From contig CAIKMD010000007.1 in NCBI GenBank assembly GCA_903828515.1, positions 62,001 through 126,000 on the forward strand: a DNA stretch of 64,000 nucleotides, read 5' to 3'. The notes beneath the pieces are model-generated. The model made no database searches, was not told where the DNA came from, and was given only the letters and a program-made list of their open reading frames with translations. Below are positions 24,624 through 33,060 of the stretch, in pieces; positions within the stretch are counted from its first letter, which is position 1, and the number at the start of each line of letters is the position of its first letter. The position numbers and the translations under genes were made by a program. Source of the DNA: an uncultured Rhodospirillales bacterium. Its GTDB lineage: Bacteria; Pseudomonadota; Alphaproteobacteria; ATCC43930; CGMCC-115725.

Positions 24624-25915
24624 CCCATCGTCGCGAACATGCCGATCGCGGCGACACCCATCGCCGCGGTGGCGAGCCAGCCGACCGCTTTCAGCGGCCC
24701 CGGCAGGGTGAAGCGCCCCATTGCGCTTTCGTCGCTGGCCAGGCGCATCACCATCACCATGACCGGCACGGCGACCACGCCGTTGATGACCGCGCTCCAG
24801 AACAGCGCCTTGACCGGATCGATCGCCGTGAAGTTCATCGCGCTGCCGACCACGATCGCGGCGGCGATCGCGCCATAGAACGCCTTGGCGCGGCGAAGCT
24901 TGCGCGCCAGGCCGACATGCCAGCCGAACGCCTCGCCCATCGCATAGGCGGCCGAGCCGGCGAGGACCGGGATGGTCAACATGCCGGTGCCGATGATGCC
25001 GAGCGCGAAGATCAGGAACACGAAGGGACCGGCGACCGGCCGCAAGGCCTCGGCGGCTTGCGACGAGGTTTGAATGTCGGTGATGCCATGGGCATGGAGC
25101 GTCGCCGCGGTCGATACCACGATGAACAGGGCGACGAGGTTCGACAGGGCCATGCCGATATAGGTGTCGAGCCGAATGCGAGTGAATTCGACCTTTGCCG
25201 CGCCGGGGTCGCGTTCCAACGGCTTCGCATTGACGCGTTCTTTGGTGTCCTCGACCTCTTGCCCCGCCTGCCAGAAAAACAGATAGGGGCTGATCGTGGT
25301 GCCCAGCACGGCGACGACGACGGTGAAATAATCCGCGGTCCAGGCGATGTGCGGCACGACGAGGTGATAACCGACCGTCGGCCACGGCACCGGGACGACG
25401 AAAGCGACCCCGACATAAGCGAACAGCGACAGGGTCAGCCATTTCAGGGCGGCGACATAGCGCTCGTAACTGACGAAAACCTCGAGCAGCAGGGTGACGA
25501 CGCCGAAGCCGGCTATATAGATGAAGGCGGGACCGCCGATCAGCAGCTTGAGCGCGGCCGCCATCGCGCCGAGATCGGCGCCGAGATTGATCGTGTTGGC
25601 GACGATCAGGAGAAACACCAGCGCGTAGCAGACGCTGTTCGGATAATGGCGCTTGAGATTGCCGGCGAGGCCGCGCCCGGTGACCCGCCCGATTCGCGCG
25701 CTGATTTCCTGGATGGCGCACATCAGCGGCCAACTGAACAGCAACGTCCAGCCGAGGTCATAGCCGAACTGCGCGCCGGCCTGCGAATAGGTGGCGATGC
25801 CGCTCGGGTCGTCGTCCGAGGCGCCGGTGATCAGGCCGGGGCCCAGGACCTGGAGAAGTTTGGTGGCGCTCGGCGGCGCCTCCGGCGCCGGCACGGGCGA
25901 ATCGTCAGTCGTCAC
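24620..25915 (-). CDS. Nramp-related divalent-metal transporter (divergent metal site)
   Basis: A 431-residue membrane protein with about 11 hydrophobic helices. The Nramp helix 1 motif DPGN appears as DDDPSGIAT (about residue 36), and the helix 6 MPH motif is replaced by TTISPYLFFWQAGQE (about residue 215). The consensus transport motif after helix 8 is also weak. Canonical Nramp/MntH proteins carry Mn or Fe with the Met sulfur; relatives lacking that Met carry Mg, Al or unknown cargo. The GTG at 25915 is preceded by GAGGGGG at good spacing; a TTG at 25921 is too close. Inner membrane, substrate unknown. Confidence 0.8.
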   Translation of the reverse strand: MTTDDSPVPAPEAPPSATKLLQVLGPGLITGASDDDPSGIATYSQAGAQFGYDLGWTLLFSWPLMCAIQEISARIGRVTGRGLAGNLKRHYPNSVCYALVFLLIVANTINLGADLGAMAAALKLLIGGPAFIYIAGFGVVTLLLEVFVSYERYVAALKWLTLSLFAYVGVAFVVPVPWPTVGYHLVVPHIAWTADYFTVVVAVLGTTISPYLFFWQAGQEVEDTKERVNAKPLERDPGAAKVEFTRIRLDTYIGMALSNLVALFIVVSTAATLHAHGITDIQTSSQAAEALRPVAGPFVFLIFALGIIGTGMLTIPVLAGSAAYAMGEAFGWHVGLARKLRRAKAFYGAIAAAIVVGSAMNFTAIDPVKALFWSAVINGVVAVPVMVMVMRLASDESAMGRFTLPGPLKAVGWLATAAMGVAAIGMFATMG

Positions 25916-25989
25916 GCGCAATCCCCCTCGGCGTTCGGCGGCGCGATCCTAGAGTGCGGCGGGGACTTTTAACACCGACGAAGCGACGG

Positions 25990-26805
25990 TCACGCCGATT
26001 TATAGGTCAGCGGGATCGCGGCCTGGGGCGACAACAGGCGGAAGGTCATGCTCTCTTCGATGAAGAGCTGCACCTTCTGGCTGTCATGACTCAAATAGCC
26101 GATCGAGAAATCCTCGCCGACGATCAACTCGAAATCGCCGCCGCGTGTCGACATCACTACGGCGCCATCGAGCGCCGGCGCCCAAACCACCGGCCCGTCG
26201 ATCAAACGTTTGACGTGCTCGATGACCGGATAGCCGCCATCGGTCGTTTCGGTCAGACCGGTATAGCAGCGCTTGCCCAAAGCCATGGCGAAGGGGCCAT
26301 CGACGCCGGACGCGCGCAGCTTCGACAGCGCCGTCGCGACGAGAGCGGGGTAGGCGGCGTAATCCTCGCCGATCGTCAAGGCGGCACGTGCCTCGCCTTC
26401 GCAGATGCCTTCGATTCCGGCGGCTTCATAGCCGTGGAAAATGGCACCGTCCTCGGCCAAGGCGATTTTCTGGGCGGCGGCGATCACCGCGTCGAGATCG
26501 GGATCCTTGGCGCCGCGGTCGATCGTATCGATTTCCTCGCGCGAGACATCGAACGGCACGCGGAATTCGACGAAGCGATGAACCCGGCGCAGCCGCGCCT
26601 CGACACCGCCGCTGCTGCGCGGCGGCTTGATGATATCGACGCGTCCGGCGCTGACCGACGATGCGTCCCAGCCTTTCGGTCCGGCGAAGTCGACGAGGCG
26701 GCGCGCGGCCAGCATCGTCTTCAAGGTACGCCGCGCCTCTTCGTCGATCTGTTGCCACGCCGCATCGGAGATCGGCGCGCGATCGCGCATCAGCCGGTCC
26801 ATCAT
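25990..26805 (-). CDS. family 1 encapsulin shell protein
   Basis: A 271-residue protein of the encapsulin (linocin-M18/HK97-fold) family. Key blocks: LMRDRAPISDAAWQQIDEEA, a DFAGPKGWDASSVSAGR stretch, RVPFDVSREEIDTIDRG and C-terminal HDSQKVQLFIEESMTFRLL. These proteins self-assemble into icosahedral nanocompartments, usually 60 subunits of about this size. The adjacent upstream gene is the cargo ferritin; the two overlap (ATGA) with an AGGAG site before the shell ATG. Together they should build an iron-storing protein shell in the cytoplasm. Transcribed from an exact EcfG-type promoter. Confidence 0.95.
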   Translation of the reverse strand: MMDRLMRDRAPISDAAWQQIDEEARRTLKTMLAARRLVDFAGPKGWDASSVSAGRVDIIKPPRSSGGVEARLRRVHRFVEFRVPFDVSREEIDTIDRGAKDPDLDAVIAAAQKIALAEDGAIFHGYEAAGIEGICEGEARAALTIGEDYAAYPALVATALSKLRASGVDGPFAMALGKRCYTGLTETTDGGYPVIEHVKRLIDGPVVWAPALDGAVVMSTRGGDFELIVGEDFSIGYLSHDSQKVQLFIEESMTFRLLSPQAAIPLTYKSA

Positions 26806-27185
26806 GCCTTCTCCTGGACGCGCAGGCTGCCGATGCCGAGCGAGCGGTCAGCCTTCGCGGCGGGCGCTGCTTTGGCGCCGCCGCCGGCGTCCTTCTCGTC
26901 ATGGATGGGACCCGACGTGAAGAGATATTTCTTCAGGTTCTCGGCCATCTTCTTGTCGTTGCGGCGCAGCCATTCGATCAGCATCGCGGCGTGTTCTTTT
27001 TCCTCGTCGCGGTTATGGGCGAGGATGGAGCGAAGCTCTTTGTCGCTCGAGGCCTGAAAGCGCTGGTCGTACCAGTCGGTCGCTTCCAACTCTTCCATCA
27101 GCGAGACGATCGCCCGATGACGGTCGACCGACTCCACCGACAGCGTTTTTGGATCCTCGTGCAGGGTCGTGCTGGATTCGCTCAT
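26802..27185 (-). CDS. encapsulated ferritin-like cargo (EncFtn)
   Basis: A 127-residue protein closely patterned on Rhodospirillum rubrum EncFtn: two helices with the ferroxidase residues in HRAIVSLMEELEATDWYDQR and AHNRDEEKEHAAMLIEWL, a short linker, and a C-terminal cargo-loading peptide SLGIGSLR. EncFtn forms ring decamers that oxidise Fe(II) inside encapsulin. The ATG at 27185 (MSESSTTLHEDP) has a GGGGAG site; the frame's longer start at 27230 lacks one. The loading peptide and linkage to the shell gene make the cargo role nearly certain. Confidence 0.95.
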   Translation of the reverse strand: MSESSTTLHEDPKTLSVESVDRHRAIVSLMEELEATDWYDQRFQASSDKELRSILAHNRDEEKEHAAMLIEWLRRNDKKMAENLKKYLFTSGPIHDEKDAGGGAKAAPAAKADRSLGIGSLRVQEKA

Positions 27186-27249
27186 CGTGGGGTCTCCCCA
27201 AAGGTTCAGGCGCGGATCGTCGGACGTCATGCGTCACGCTGACTGATGC

Positions 27250-27274
27250 AACGCGGGGGCCGCCGGGAAGTTCC
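27250..27274 (-). promoter_or_regulatory. EcfG-type promoter of the encapsulin operon (exact)
   Basis: Minus strand GGAAC at 27274-27270, 16-base spacer, CGTT at 27253-27250. The EncFtn start is 64 bases downstream. It points only to the encapsulin operon, away from the catabolic genes. Confidence 0.8.
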
Positions 27275-27407
27275 CGTGACGGCCGACCATTTCTCAGGGC
27301 ACAAGCGGTGTTTGACCTCGCGTCGCCAACGCCACAAACTGCACTTTCATAATCGGCATCGCGCGGACGGGTGTTCCGTCACGGCGCGGCCAAAAGGGGG
27401 GACGATA

Positions 27408-28343
27408 ATGCGGCGCTGGGTGTTCGGCTTGATCGGGCTGTTGGGATTCATTGCCGCGGTGCTGCCGCCCGCCAACGCAGCCGATAAATTGACGCTCGGC
27501 ATCTATAGCGGCGACGATTATCTCCTCGCCTTCATCGCCAAGGACGAGGGCTATTTCGAAAAGCACGGTCTCGACGTCACCTTCCAGTTCATGACCGCCA
27601 ATATGTCGCTGGTGACCGGCGCCTTGGTCGGCGACAGTTTGCAGATCGGCGCGACGACGATTCCGGTCGTGCTTCAGGCCGACGATAACGGTCTCGACAT
27701 CAAGATCGTCGCCGGCGCCACCGCGACCCAGCCGGGGTTTCAGCTCGCGGCGATCCTGGTACGCCCCGATCTCGAGGTGAAGACGGCCAAGGACCTCGAA
27801 GGCAAGACCGTTTCGGTCAGCAGCCTTAACAGCTTCAGCCATATCCTTGTCCGCGAATGGCTGCGCGTGCGCGGCGCCGATCCGTCGAAGGTGCATTTCG
27901 TCGAGACCCCGATGGGTCAGTTCGGCGACGGACTGACGGCGAAAAAGCTCGACGCGGTCATTCCGGTCGAGCCGTGGCTGTCGCGCATTCAATCGACCGG
28001 CCAGGGCAAGCTCTTCGACAATTTCGTCGACGAGCTGCCGGCGGGCATTCGCCCGATCATCTGGGCGGCCAACGGCGACTATGTACGCGCGCATCCGGCC
28101 ACCATTGCCGCGTTCCGCGCCGGCCTCGCCGATGCGCTCGCGCTTTACAAGGCGAATCCCGAAAAGAGCGAAGCGGCGCTGGCGCATTACATCAAATTGC
28201 CGCCCGATGTGTTGAAGGCAATGCCCAAGCCGCCGATGGTCGACGACGTCAAACCAGAACACGTGAAGTTCTGGGTCGACATGATGATGCAGCAGAAATT
28301 GCTGAGTCATCCGATCGATCCCGCGACCGTGCTGGCGCCCTGA
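27408..28343 (+). CDS. orphan ABC substrate-binding protein (NrtA/SsuA/TauA type)
   Basis: A 311-residue periplasmic binding protein: signal peptide to about residue 24 (PPANA), then the NMT1/SsuA-like lobes with TLGIYSGDDYLLAFIAKDEG, KDLEGKTVSVSSLNSFSH and VIPVEPWLSRIQ. Such proteins bind sulfonates, nitrate, taurine, pyrimidines or aromatic acids. No permease or ATPase gene is adjacent; a heme-binding-like gene follows after 61 bases. The ATG at 27408 has a GGGGGG-type site. Ligand unknown; context suggests an aromatic or organic acid. Confidence 0.8.
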   Translation: MRRWVFGLIGLLGFIAAVLPPANAADKLTLGIYSGDDYLLAFIAKDEGYFEKHGLDVTFQFMTANMSLVTGALVGDSLQIGATTIPVVLQADDNGLDIKIVAGATATQPGFQLAAILVRPDLEVKTAKDLEGKTVSVSSLNSFSHILVREWLRVRGADPSKVHFVETPMGQFGDGLTAKKLDAVIPVEPWLSRIQSTGQGKLFDNFVDELPAGIRPIIWAANGDYVRAHPATIAAFRAGLADALALYKANPEKSEAALAHYIKLPPDVLKAMPKPPMVDDVKPEHVKFWVDMMMQQKLLSHPIDPATVLAP

Positions 28344-28404
28344 CATCTTGGTTTCGGGCTGCCGCTATGGCACCCTGCGCCGACAAACGAGAAGGAATGA
28401 GACC

Positions 28405-28875
28405 ATGGCCAAGGTAACCCTCGCGACCTCGCGCGGCATCGATCTCTCGATCGCAGCATCGATCATCGACACCGCGTTGAAGATCGCGCGCGCGAAGAAC
28501 CTGCGGCCGATGACCATCGCCGTGCTCGACAGCGGCGGTGATCTCGTCGCCTATAAGCGCGAAGACGGCACCGGCATCCGCCGCTACGACGTGGTGATCG
28601 GCAAGGCATTCGGCTCGCTGGTGATGAACCGGTCGAGCCGCTCGATCGGCCAGATCGCGGAACGCGCGCCGACCTTCATTCAGTCGCTGGCGACCGCGAC
28701 GCAGGGCCGCCTCGTGCCGACGCCGGGCGGGGTCCTGATCAAGAACAAGGATGGTCAGATCATCGGCGCGGTCGGCTCGTCGGGCGACGAAGCCGATGCC
28801 GACGAAGCCTGCGCGATCGAGGCGATCCGCGCGGCCGGCCTGTTTCCCGAACCGGCGGAGCCGACCGGGGCCTGA
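28405..28875 (+). CDS. GlcG/HbpS-family (heme-binding-like) protein
   Basis: A 156-residue protein of the DUF336 (GlcG/HbpS) family: helix with ATSRGIDLSIAASIIDTA, then AVLDSGGDLVAYKRED and VGSSGDEADADEACAIEAI. HbpS binds heme in Streptomyces; GlcG-type proteins also occur in organic-acid catabolic operons as accessory proteins. No signal peptide. It is close behind the binding-protein gene, so likely one transcript, and ends before a large palindromic element. Function is not certain. Confidence 0.75.
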   Translation: MAKVTLATSRGIDLSIAASIIDTALKIARAKNLRPMTIAVLDSGGDLVAYKREDGTGIRRYDVVIGKAFGSLVMNRSSRSIGQIAERAPTFIQSLATATQGRLVPTPGGVLIKNKDGQIIGAVGSSGDEADADEACAIEAIRAAGLFPEPAEPTGA

Positions 28876-28894
28876 CGCTCCGATAAAGCCAAAC

Positions 28895-29036
28895 AAACCC
28901 TCTCCGCCCATCGGGGGGAGAGGGTGCGAGCAAAGCGAGCGGGTGAGGTGGGCTCGCGTAATCGGCGAAACACCTCACCCTCCCGTCGCTTTGCGACGGG
29001 CCCCTCCCTCTCCCCGCGGCGCGCGGAGAGGGGTTC
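28895..29036. repeat. composite palindromic intergenic repeat
   Basis: About 140 bases between the convergent genes ending at 28875 and 29042. It contains CCCTCTCC, GGGAGAGGG, GGGTGAGG and CACCTCACCC motifs arranged as two inverted halves, plus a CCGTCGC/GCGACGG hairpin. This CCTCTCC...GGTGAGG layout is a dispersed repeat common in alphaproteobacterial intergenic regions. It may end transcription from both sides. Confidence 0.65.
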
Positions 29037-29041
29037 ACGCT

Positions 29042-30055
29042 CTAAGGCTTCGGCATCTGGACGATAAAGCGGTCGTCGAAGAATTTCTTCGGATCGACCG
29101 GCTGCTTGATCAGGTCCTGTTTCAGGAACCAGTCGACTTGGTGCATGATGTCGGGCTCGCTGACGCGGGCTTCGCGGTCGAAATAGACGACACCCTGTTT
29201 GACCTGGGGCACGGTCAGTCCGGTGTATTTCGAAATGATGCCGGCGATCTCGTCGGCGCCCGGCCCGTCGGCGCGTTTGCCATCAGCGCCGGTGAACGCG
29301 TCGTGATATTCGCGCACGCCGCGGCGATAGACCTTGAGGAATTTCTCGAGCCGGTCGGGATGCTCGGTCGCCGTTTTGGTGCCCGTAAAGATCGCGCCCA
29401 GCTGATAGGGCACTTCATCGCCGGCCCAGCCGAGAAGATGCACGTCGCCGCGATCGATGAGCGGGATCGCGCCTGAGCCGAGCAGGGAGGAGGCATCGAC
29501 ATTGCCGCCGGTCAGCGCCGAGGCGACGTTGGCCAGCGATTGGAGCGGGACGATGCGGACGGATTTGAAATCGAAACCGTATTTCTCGGCGAGCAGCGCC
29601 AGCTCGTAATGCGGGGGCGCGCCGATCTGCGACACGCCGTAAACGTGATTGGCGAAATCCTTGTAGCTGCGCAGGCCGGCATCCCAGGCCTTGTTGGAAA
29701 CGACGAAGGCGTCGAATTTGAAGCCGGGTACGTTCTGGGCGTAACCGGCGATGAGGCGGATGCCGCCTTGCCCGGCGAGGCTGAAGAGGCCGCCGGTGAA
29801 GGCGGTGACGCCGACATCGATGTCGCTGCCGGTCGCGGCAACCGAGATCGGTTGGGCGGATTCGAAGGTGATGAGATTGGGCTCGAGCCCCTCGGCCTTG
29901 AAATAGCCTTTGTCGACCGCGAGGTAGATCGGTCCGGTCGAGGTGCTTTTGAGGATGCCGATCTTGATTTCCTCGGCGTGTGCCGGTCCTGCCAGGGACA
30001 ATCCGAAAGCCAGTGCCAGACCGCCGAGCAACGCGCCGATTCTTGCCGTTCCCAT
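29042..30055 (-). CDS. orphan ABC substrate-binding protein
   Basis: A 337-residue periplasmic protein with a signal peptide (ALAFGLSLAGPAHAEE) and the NMT1/SsuA fold pattern: IKIGILKSTSTGPIYLAVD, ITFESAQPISVAATG, then ASLLGSGAIPLIDRGD. It is related in type to the proteins at 27408 and 36475. No transporter membrane components lie nearby. The ATG at 30055 has a GAGGG site. It stands divergent from the dehydrogenase-dioxygenase operon starting at 30220, so a shared control region (30056-30219) is likely, and uptake of the operon's substrate is a reasonable guess. Confidence 0.75.
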   Translation of the reverse strand: MGTARIGALLGGLALAFGLSLAGPAHAEEIKIGILKSTSTGPIYLAVDKGYFKAEGLEPNLITFESAQPISVAATGSDIDVGVTAFTGGLFSLAGQGGIRLIAGYAQNVPGFKFDAFVVSNKAWDAGLRSYKDFANHVYGVSQIGAPPHYELALLAEKYGFDFKSVRIVPLQSLANVASALTGGNVDASSLLGSGAIPLIDRGDVHLLGWAGDEVPYQLGAIFTGTKTATEHPDRLEKFLKVYRRGVREYHDAFTGADGKRADGPGADEIAGIISKYTGLTVPQVKQGVVYFDREARVSEPDIMHQVDWFLKQDLIKQPVDPKKFFDDRFIVQMPKP

Positions 30056-30219
30056 CGATGTCCCTCGCGTCAAAGGTGCGAAGAAGCCAGCTTCACACGG
30101 GTCGGGCGTGGCGACAAGGACAACGCACCCATCCGTTTTGTCGCAGCGCAAATTCCTGCCGCGAGCGCCGTTTTCTTCTATGATTTGAGCCGGACGAGTA
30201 AAGCGGTTTCGAGGCTGCC

Positions 30220-31035
30220 ATGAAAACGGGATTTATCGGCTTGGGCGTCCAGGGCAAGTATCTCGCCCTCAATCAGGTTGCCGCCGGCTACGAGCTGATG
30301 GCGTTTGATCTGCGCGCCGAGCCCCTGAAAGAACTGGCGGCGGCGGGCGCCAAGATCGCCATGTCGGCGAAGGAAGTCGCGGCCTATGCCGAGGTGGTGC
30401 AGGTCTGCGTGCTCGACGACGCGCAGCTCGGCGCCGTCATGCGCGGGCCCGACGGTGTATTGGCCGGCTGCAAGAAAGGCACCATCGTCTGCATTCATTC
30501 CACGGTCCGGCCCGCGTTGATCACAAAACTCGCCGAGGAAGCGGCCGCGCTCGGCGTCGAGCTGATGGACGTTCCGGTCAGCGGCAGCGAGACCGGCGCC
30601 AAGGCCAAGACCATGTCCTATATGGTCGGCGGTAGCGAGGCCGGCTTTGCCAAGTGCAAACCATTGTTCGAAACCTCCGGCCCCAAGGTTCTGCATACCG
30701 GCGCGCTCGGCACCGGCATCCGCGCCAAGCTCGGGCATCAGCTCGTGATCTGCATCAACATTCTGGCGGCGCACGAAGGCTTCGTCCTCGCCGAGGCAGC
30801 GGGCCTCGATCCCGAAGTGATGCGCAGCGTGTTGAACGACGGTGCGGGGCAAAGCCGTATCGCCGGGCGATGGAAAAAAATCGTCTTCGGGCCTACATCG
30901 CAGCGCGTGTTCTATAAAGATCTGCAGCTCTGCATCGAATACGGTCACGAGCTCGGCATCTCGCTGCCGGGCGCGGCGCTGACCGCGCAGATGATCGATC
31001 AGATGCTGGCGTGGTCGCCCTCGGAGGCAAGATGA
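30220..31035 (+). CDS. beta-hydroxyacid dehydrogenase-family NAD(P) oxidoreductase
   Basis: A 271-residue enzyme of the 3-hydroxyisobutyrate dehydrogenase superfamily. Residues 1-20 hold the nucleotide-binding GLGVQGKYLALNQVAAG, residues 118-128 the substrate-loop DVPVSGSETGA, and about 170 the catalytic Lys in GTGIRAKLGHQL. Family members oxidise beta-hydroxy acids. Its stop overlaps the start of the Rieske alpha gene (ATGA), so it is in the same operon and should act on an intermediate of that pathway or on the substrate side chain. Confidence 0.85.
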   Translation: MKTGFIGLGVQGKYLALNQVAAGYELMAFDLRAEPLKELAAAGAKIAMSAKEVAAYAEVVQVCVLDDAQLGAVMRGPDGVLAGCKKGTIVCIHSTVRPALITKLAEEAAALGVELMDVPVSGSETGAKAKTMSYMVGGSEAGFAKCKPLFETSGPKVLHTGALGTGIRAKLGHQLVICINILAAHEGFVLAEAAGLDPEVMRSVLNDGAGQSRIAGRWKKIVFGPTSQRVFYKDLQLCIEYGHELGISLPGAALTAQMIDQMLAWSPSEAR

Positions 31036-32345
31036 GTACCGCAATCGGTTCCGCGAAATCGCTGGTCGATACCGCGCACGGCGAAATCAGTCGCGAGATC
31101 TTCGTCAACAAGGATCTCTATCAACAGGAACTCGAGTGCATTTTCGGTCGTGCCTGGTTGCTGGTCGGGCACGAAAGCCAGATTCCGAAATCGGGCGATT
31201 TCTTCTCATCGAAGATGGGCGAGGAATCGGTGATCCTGACGCGCGATCGCGCCGGCAAGATCCACGTCTTCCTCAATAGCTGCCGGCATCGCGGCATGAA
31301 GGTGTGCCGCTACGACGAGGGCAACACCACCAACTTCATCTGCCCCTATCACGCCTGGAGCTACACGACCGACGGGCGACTGGTCGGGGTGCAGGATTAC
31401 GACAATCTCTATCAGCCGCCCTTCGACAAGAAGGAATGGGGCCTGGTCGAAGTCGCCCAGATGGAAAATTTCCACGGTTCGATCTGGGCGACCTGGGATA
31501 AAGATGCGCCGAGTTTCGCGGATTATCTCGGCGAGGCCGCGTTCGGCCTGGCGGGCGCTTTGCGCGCCTGGGACGGCACCGATGGTGACACCGAATTGCT
31601 CGGCAGCGTCCAGAAATGGATCGTGCCGAACAACTGGAAATTCATCGCCGAGAATTTCGCCGGCGACAATCTTCATGTGGTAAGCCATCGTTCGGTCGAG
31701 ATGGTCGGTATCGGCCCCGGCGATGGCGGCGGCCGGCGCGACGATTACGGCGAGGCCAAGCGCGCCGCTTATCCGAACGGCCACGGCATCGTCTACAGCC
31801 TGGTGCCGCCGCGTAAAACCTTCGTGCAATACGCCGCCTCGACGGTGACCTCCGATTATTTTCAGGAGCGCTGGACGAAGCGCTTGGAAAAGCTCGGCGA
31901 CCGTGCGGGTATCTTCCCGCTGATCGGCACGATCTTTCCCAACATGTCGTTCCACGGCCAACAGCCGCGCACCTTGCTGGTGGCCCATCCGCGCGGCTGC
32001 CAGGAAACCGAGATGTGGCGCTTCTATTTCGTCGACAAGGGCGCGCCGGCCGAGGTGAAGGAATTCCTGCGCCGCTATTACATCCGCTATTCGGGCCCCG
32101 CCGGCATGACCGAGCAGGACGACATGGAAAATTGGAACTACGCCTCGAAGGCGAGCGACGGGCTGATCGCGCGCCGCCATCCTTATAATTACAAGGCGGG
32201 CATCGGCCGCGGCGGCAAGGACGATGTGATCCCCGGCCATGTCATGGACAAGGGCGCGCCGGGCACCGAGCAGAATCCGCGTGCGCTTTACAAACGTTGG
32301 GCCGAATTCATGGACGCGCCAAGCTGGGCCGCGTTGAAGGGGTAG
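31032..32345 (+). CDS. Rieske aromatic-ring-hydroxylating dioxygenase, alpha subunit
   Basis: A 437-residue oxygenase alpha subunit. The Rieske 2Fe-2S site is CRHRG (about residue 91) with CPYHAW (about residue 111). The mononuclear iron site begins NWKFIAENFAGDNLHVVSHRS. Alpha subunits with a separate beta subunit form (alpha3-beta3) hydroxylases that add both atoms of O2 to an aromatic ring as a cis-diol. The start is the ATG at 31032, overlapping the dehydrogenase stop. The beta gene follows after 4 bases. No ferredoxin or reductase is encoded here, so electrons must come from elsewhere. Substrate unknown. Confidence 0.95.
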   Translation: MSTAIGSAKSLVDTAHGEISREIFVNKDLYQQELECIFGRAWLLVGHESQIPKSGDFFSSKMGEESVILTRDRAGKIHVFLNSCRHRGMKVCRYDEGNTTNFICPYHAWSYTTDGRLVGVQDYDNLYQPPFDKKEWGLVEVAQMENFHGSIWATWDKDAPSFADYLGEAAFGLAGALRAWDGTDGDTELLGSVQKWIVPNNWKFIAENFAGDNLHVVSHRSVEMVGIGPGDGGGRRDDYGEAKRAAYPNGHGIVYSLVPPRKTFVQYAASTVTSDYFQERWTKRLEKLGDRAGIFPLIGTIFPNMSFHGQQPRTLLVAHPRGCQETEMWRFYFVDKGAPAEVKEFLRRYYIRYSGPAGMTEQDDMENWNYASKASDGLIARRHPYNYKAGIGRGGKDDVIPGHVMDKGAPGTEQNPRALYKRWAEFMDAPSWAALKG

Positions 32346-32349
32346 GGCG

Positions 32350-32895
32350 ATGGAACTCAGCCCCGATCGTCTCGCCTATCTCAGCCTCATGCGCGAGATC
32401 GAGGATTTCTTTCACGCCGAGGCCGACCTGCTCGACGAGCGCGACTACACCAAGTGGCTTGATCTCTTCACCGATGATGTCCGCTATTGGATGCCGATGC
32501 GCAAGAACGTCGCGTTCGACGATCTCGCGACCCGCGAGACCACCGCCGAGAACGACATCGCCTGGATCGACGACGACAAGGCGACGCTGGAAAAACGCGT
32601 GCGGCAATTGATGACCGGCATCCACTGGTCGGAAGAACCGGTGTCGCGCGTCTCGCATGTCGTCACCAACATCCGGCTGGTCGAGCCGATCCACGATCTT
32701 CCCGAGGGCGCCACCGCCACGGTGAAGTGCCACTTCATCGTCTATCGCAACCGGCTCGAATCGGAGACCGACCTGCTGGTCGGGCGGCGCGAGGACACGC
32801 TCCGGCGCGTCGGCCATAATCTCCGTATCACGCACCGTAAAATCCTGATCGAGCAGAGCGTCCTGCAGGCGAAGAACCTGACCGTCTTTCTCTAA
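32350..32895 (+). CDS. ring-hydroxylating dioxygenase, beta subunit
   Basis: A 181-residue protein of the small, SnoaL/NTF2-like dioxygenase beta-subunit family: EIEDFFHAEADLLDERDYTKW, DLFTDDVRYWMPMR, then RVSHVVTNIRL and C-terminal HRKILIEQSVLQAKNLTVFL. It supports the alpha subunit hexamer and holds no metal. Located four bases after the alpha gene. It ends the operon that begins at 30220. Confidence 0.95.
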   Translation: MELSPDRLAYLSLMREIEDFFHAEADLLDERDYTKWLDLFTDDVRYWMPMRKNVAFDDLATRETTAENDIAWIDDDKATLEKRVRQLMTGIHWSEEPVSRVSHVVTNIRLVEPIHDLPEGATATVKCHFIVYRNRLESETDLLVGRREDTLRRVGHNLRITHRKILIEQSVLQAKNLTVFL

Positions 32896-33060
32896 ATCCT
32901 CGGATTTATGCGGTTTTTACCGTGTTTCGCGGTCACTGTTGGATTGACCCCGGACACCCCGCTCAATAGAATTGTGGGCAATCAGCCGGCGCCTCGTAAG
33001 GGCGCGGGCGTCCCGATGACCCGGCGGGTAGCGCGGGCCGAAGCGGCAGGAGACGCGAGC

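Noticed and set aside
32908-33060. Upstream extension of the amidohydrolase to 32908
   Set aside because: The extension is Arg/Pro-rich and unlike the family, whose N-terminus is the MRIVDSHFHW start at 33061.
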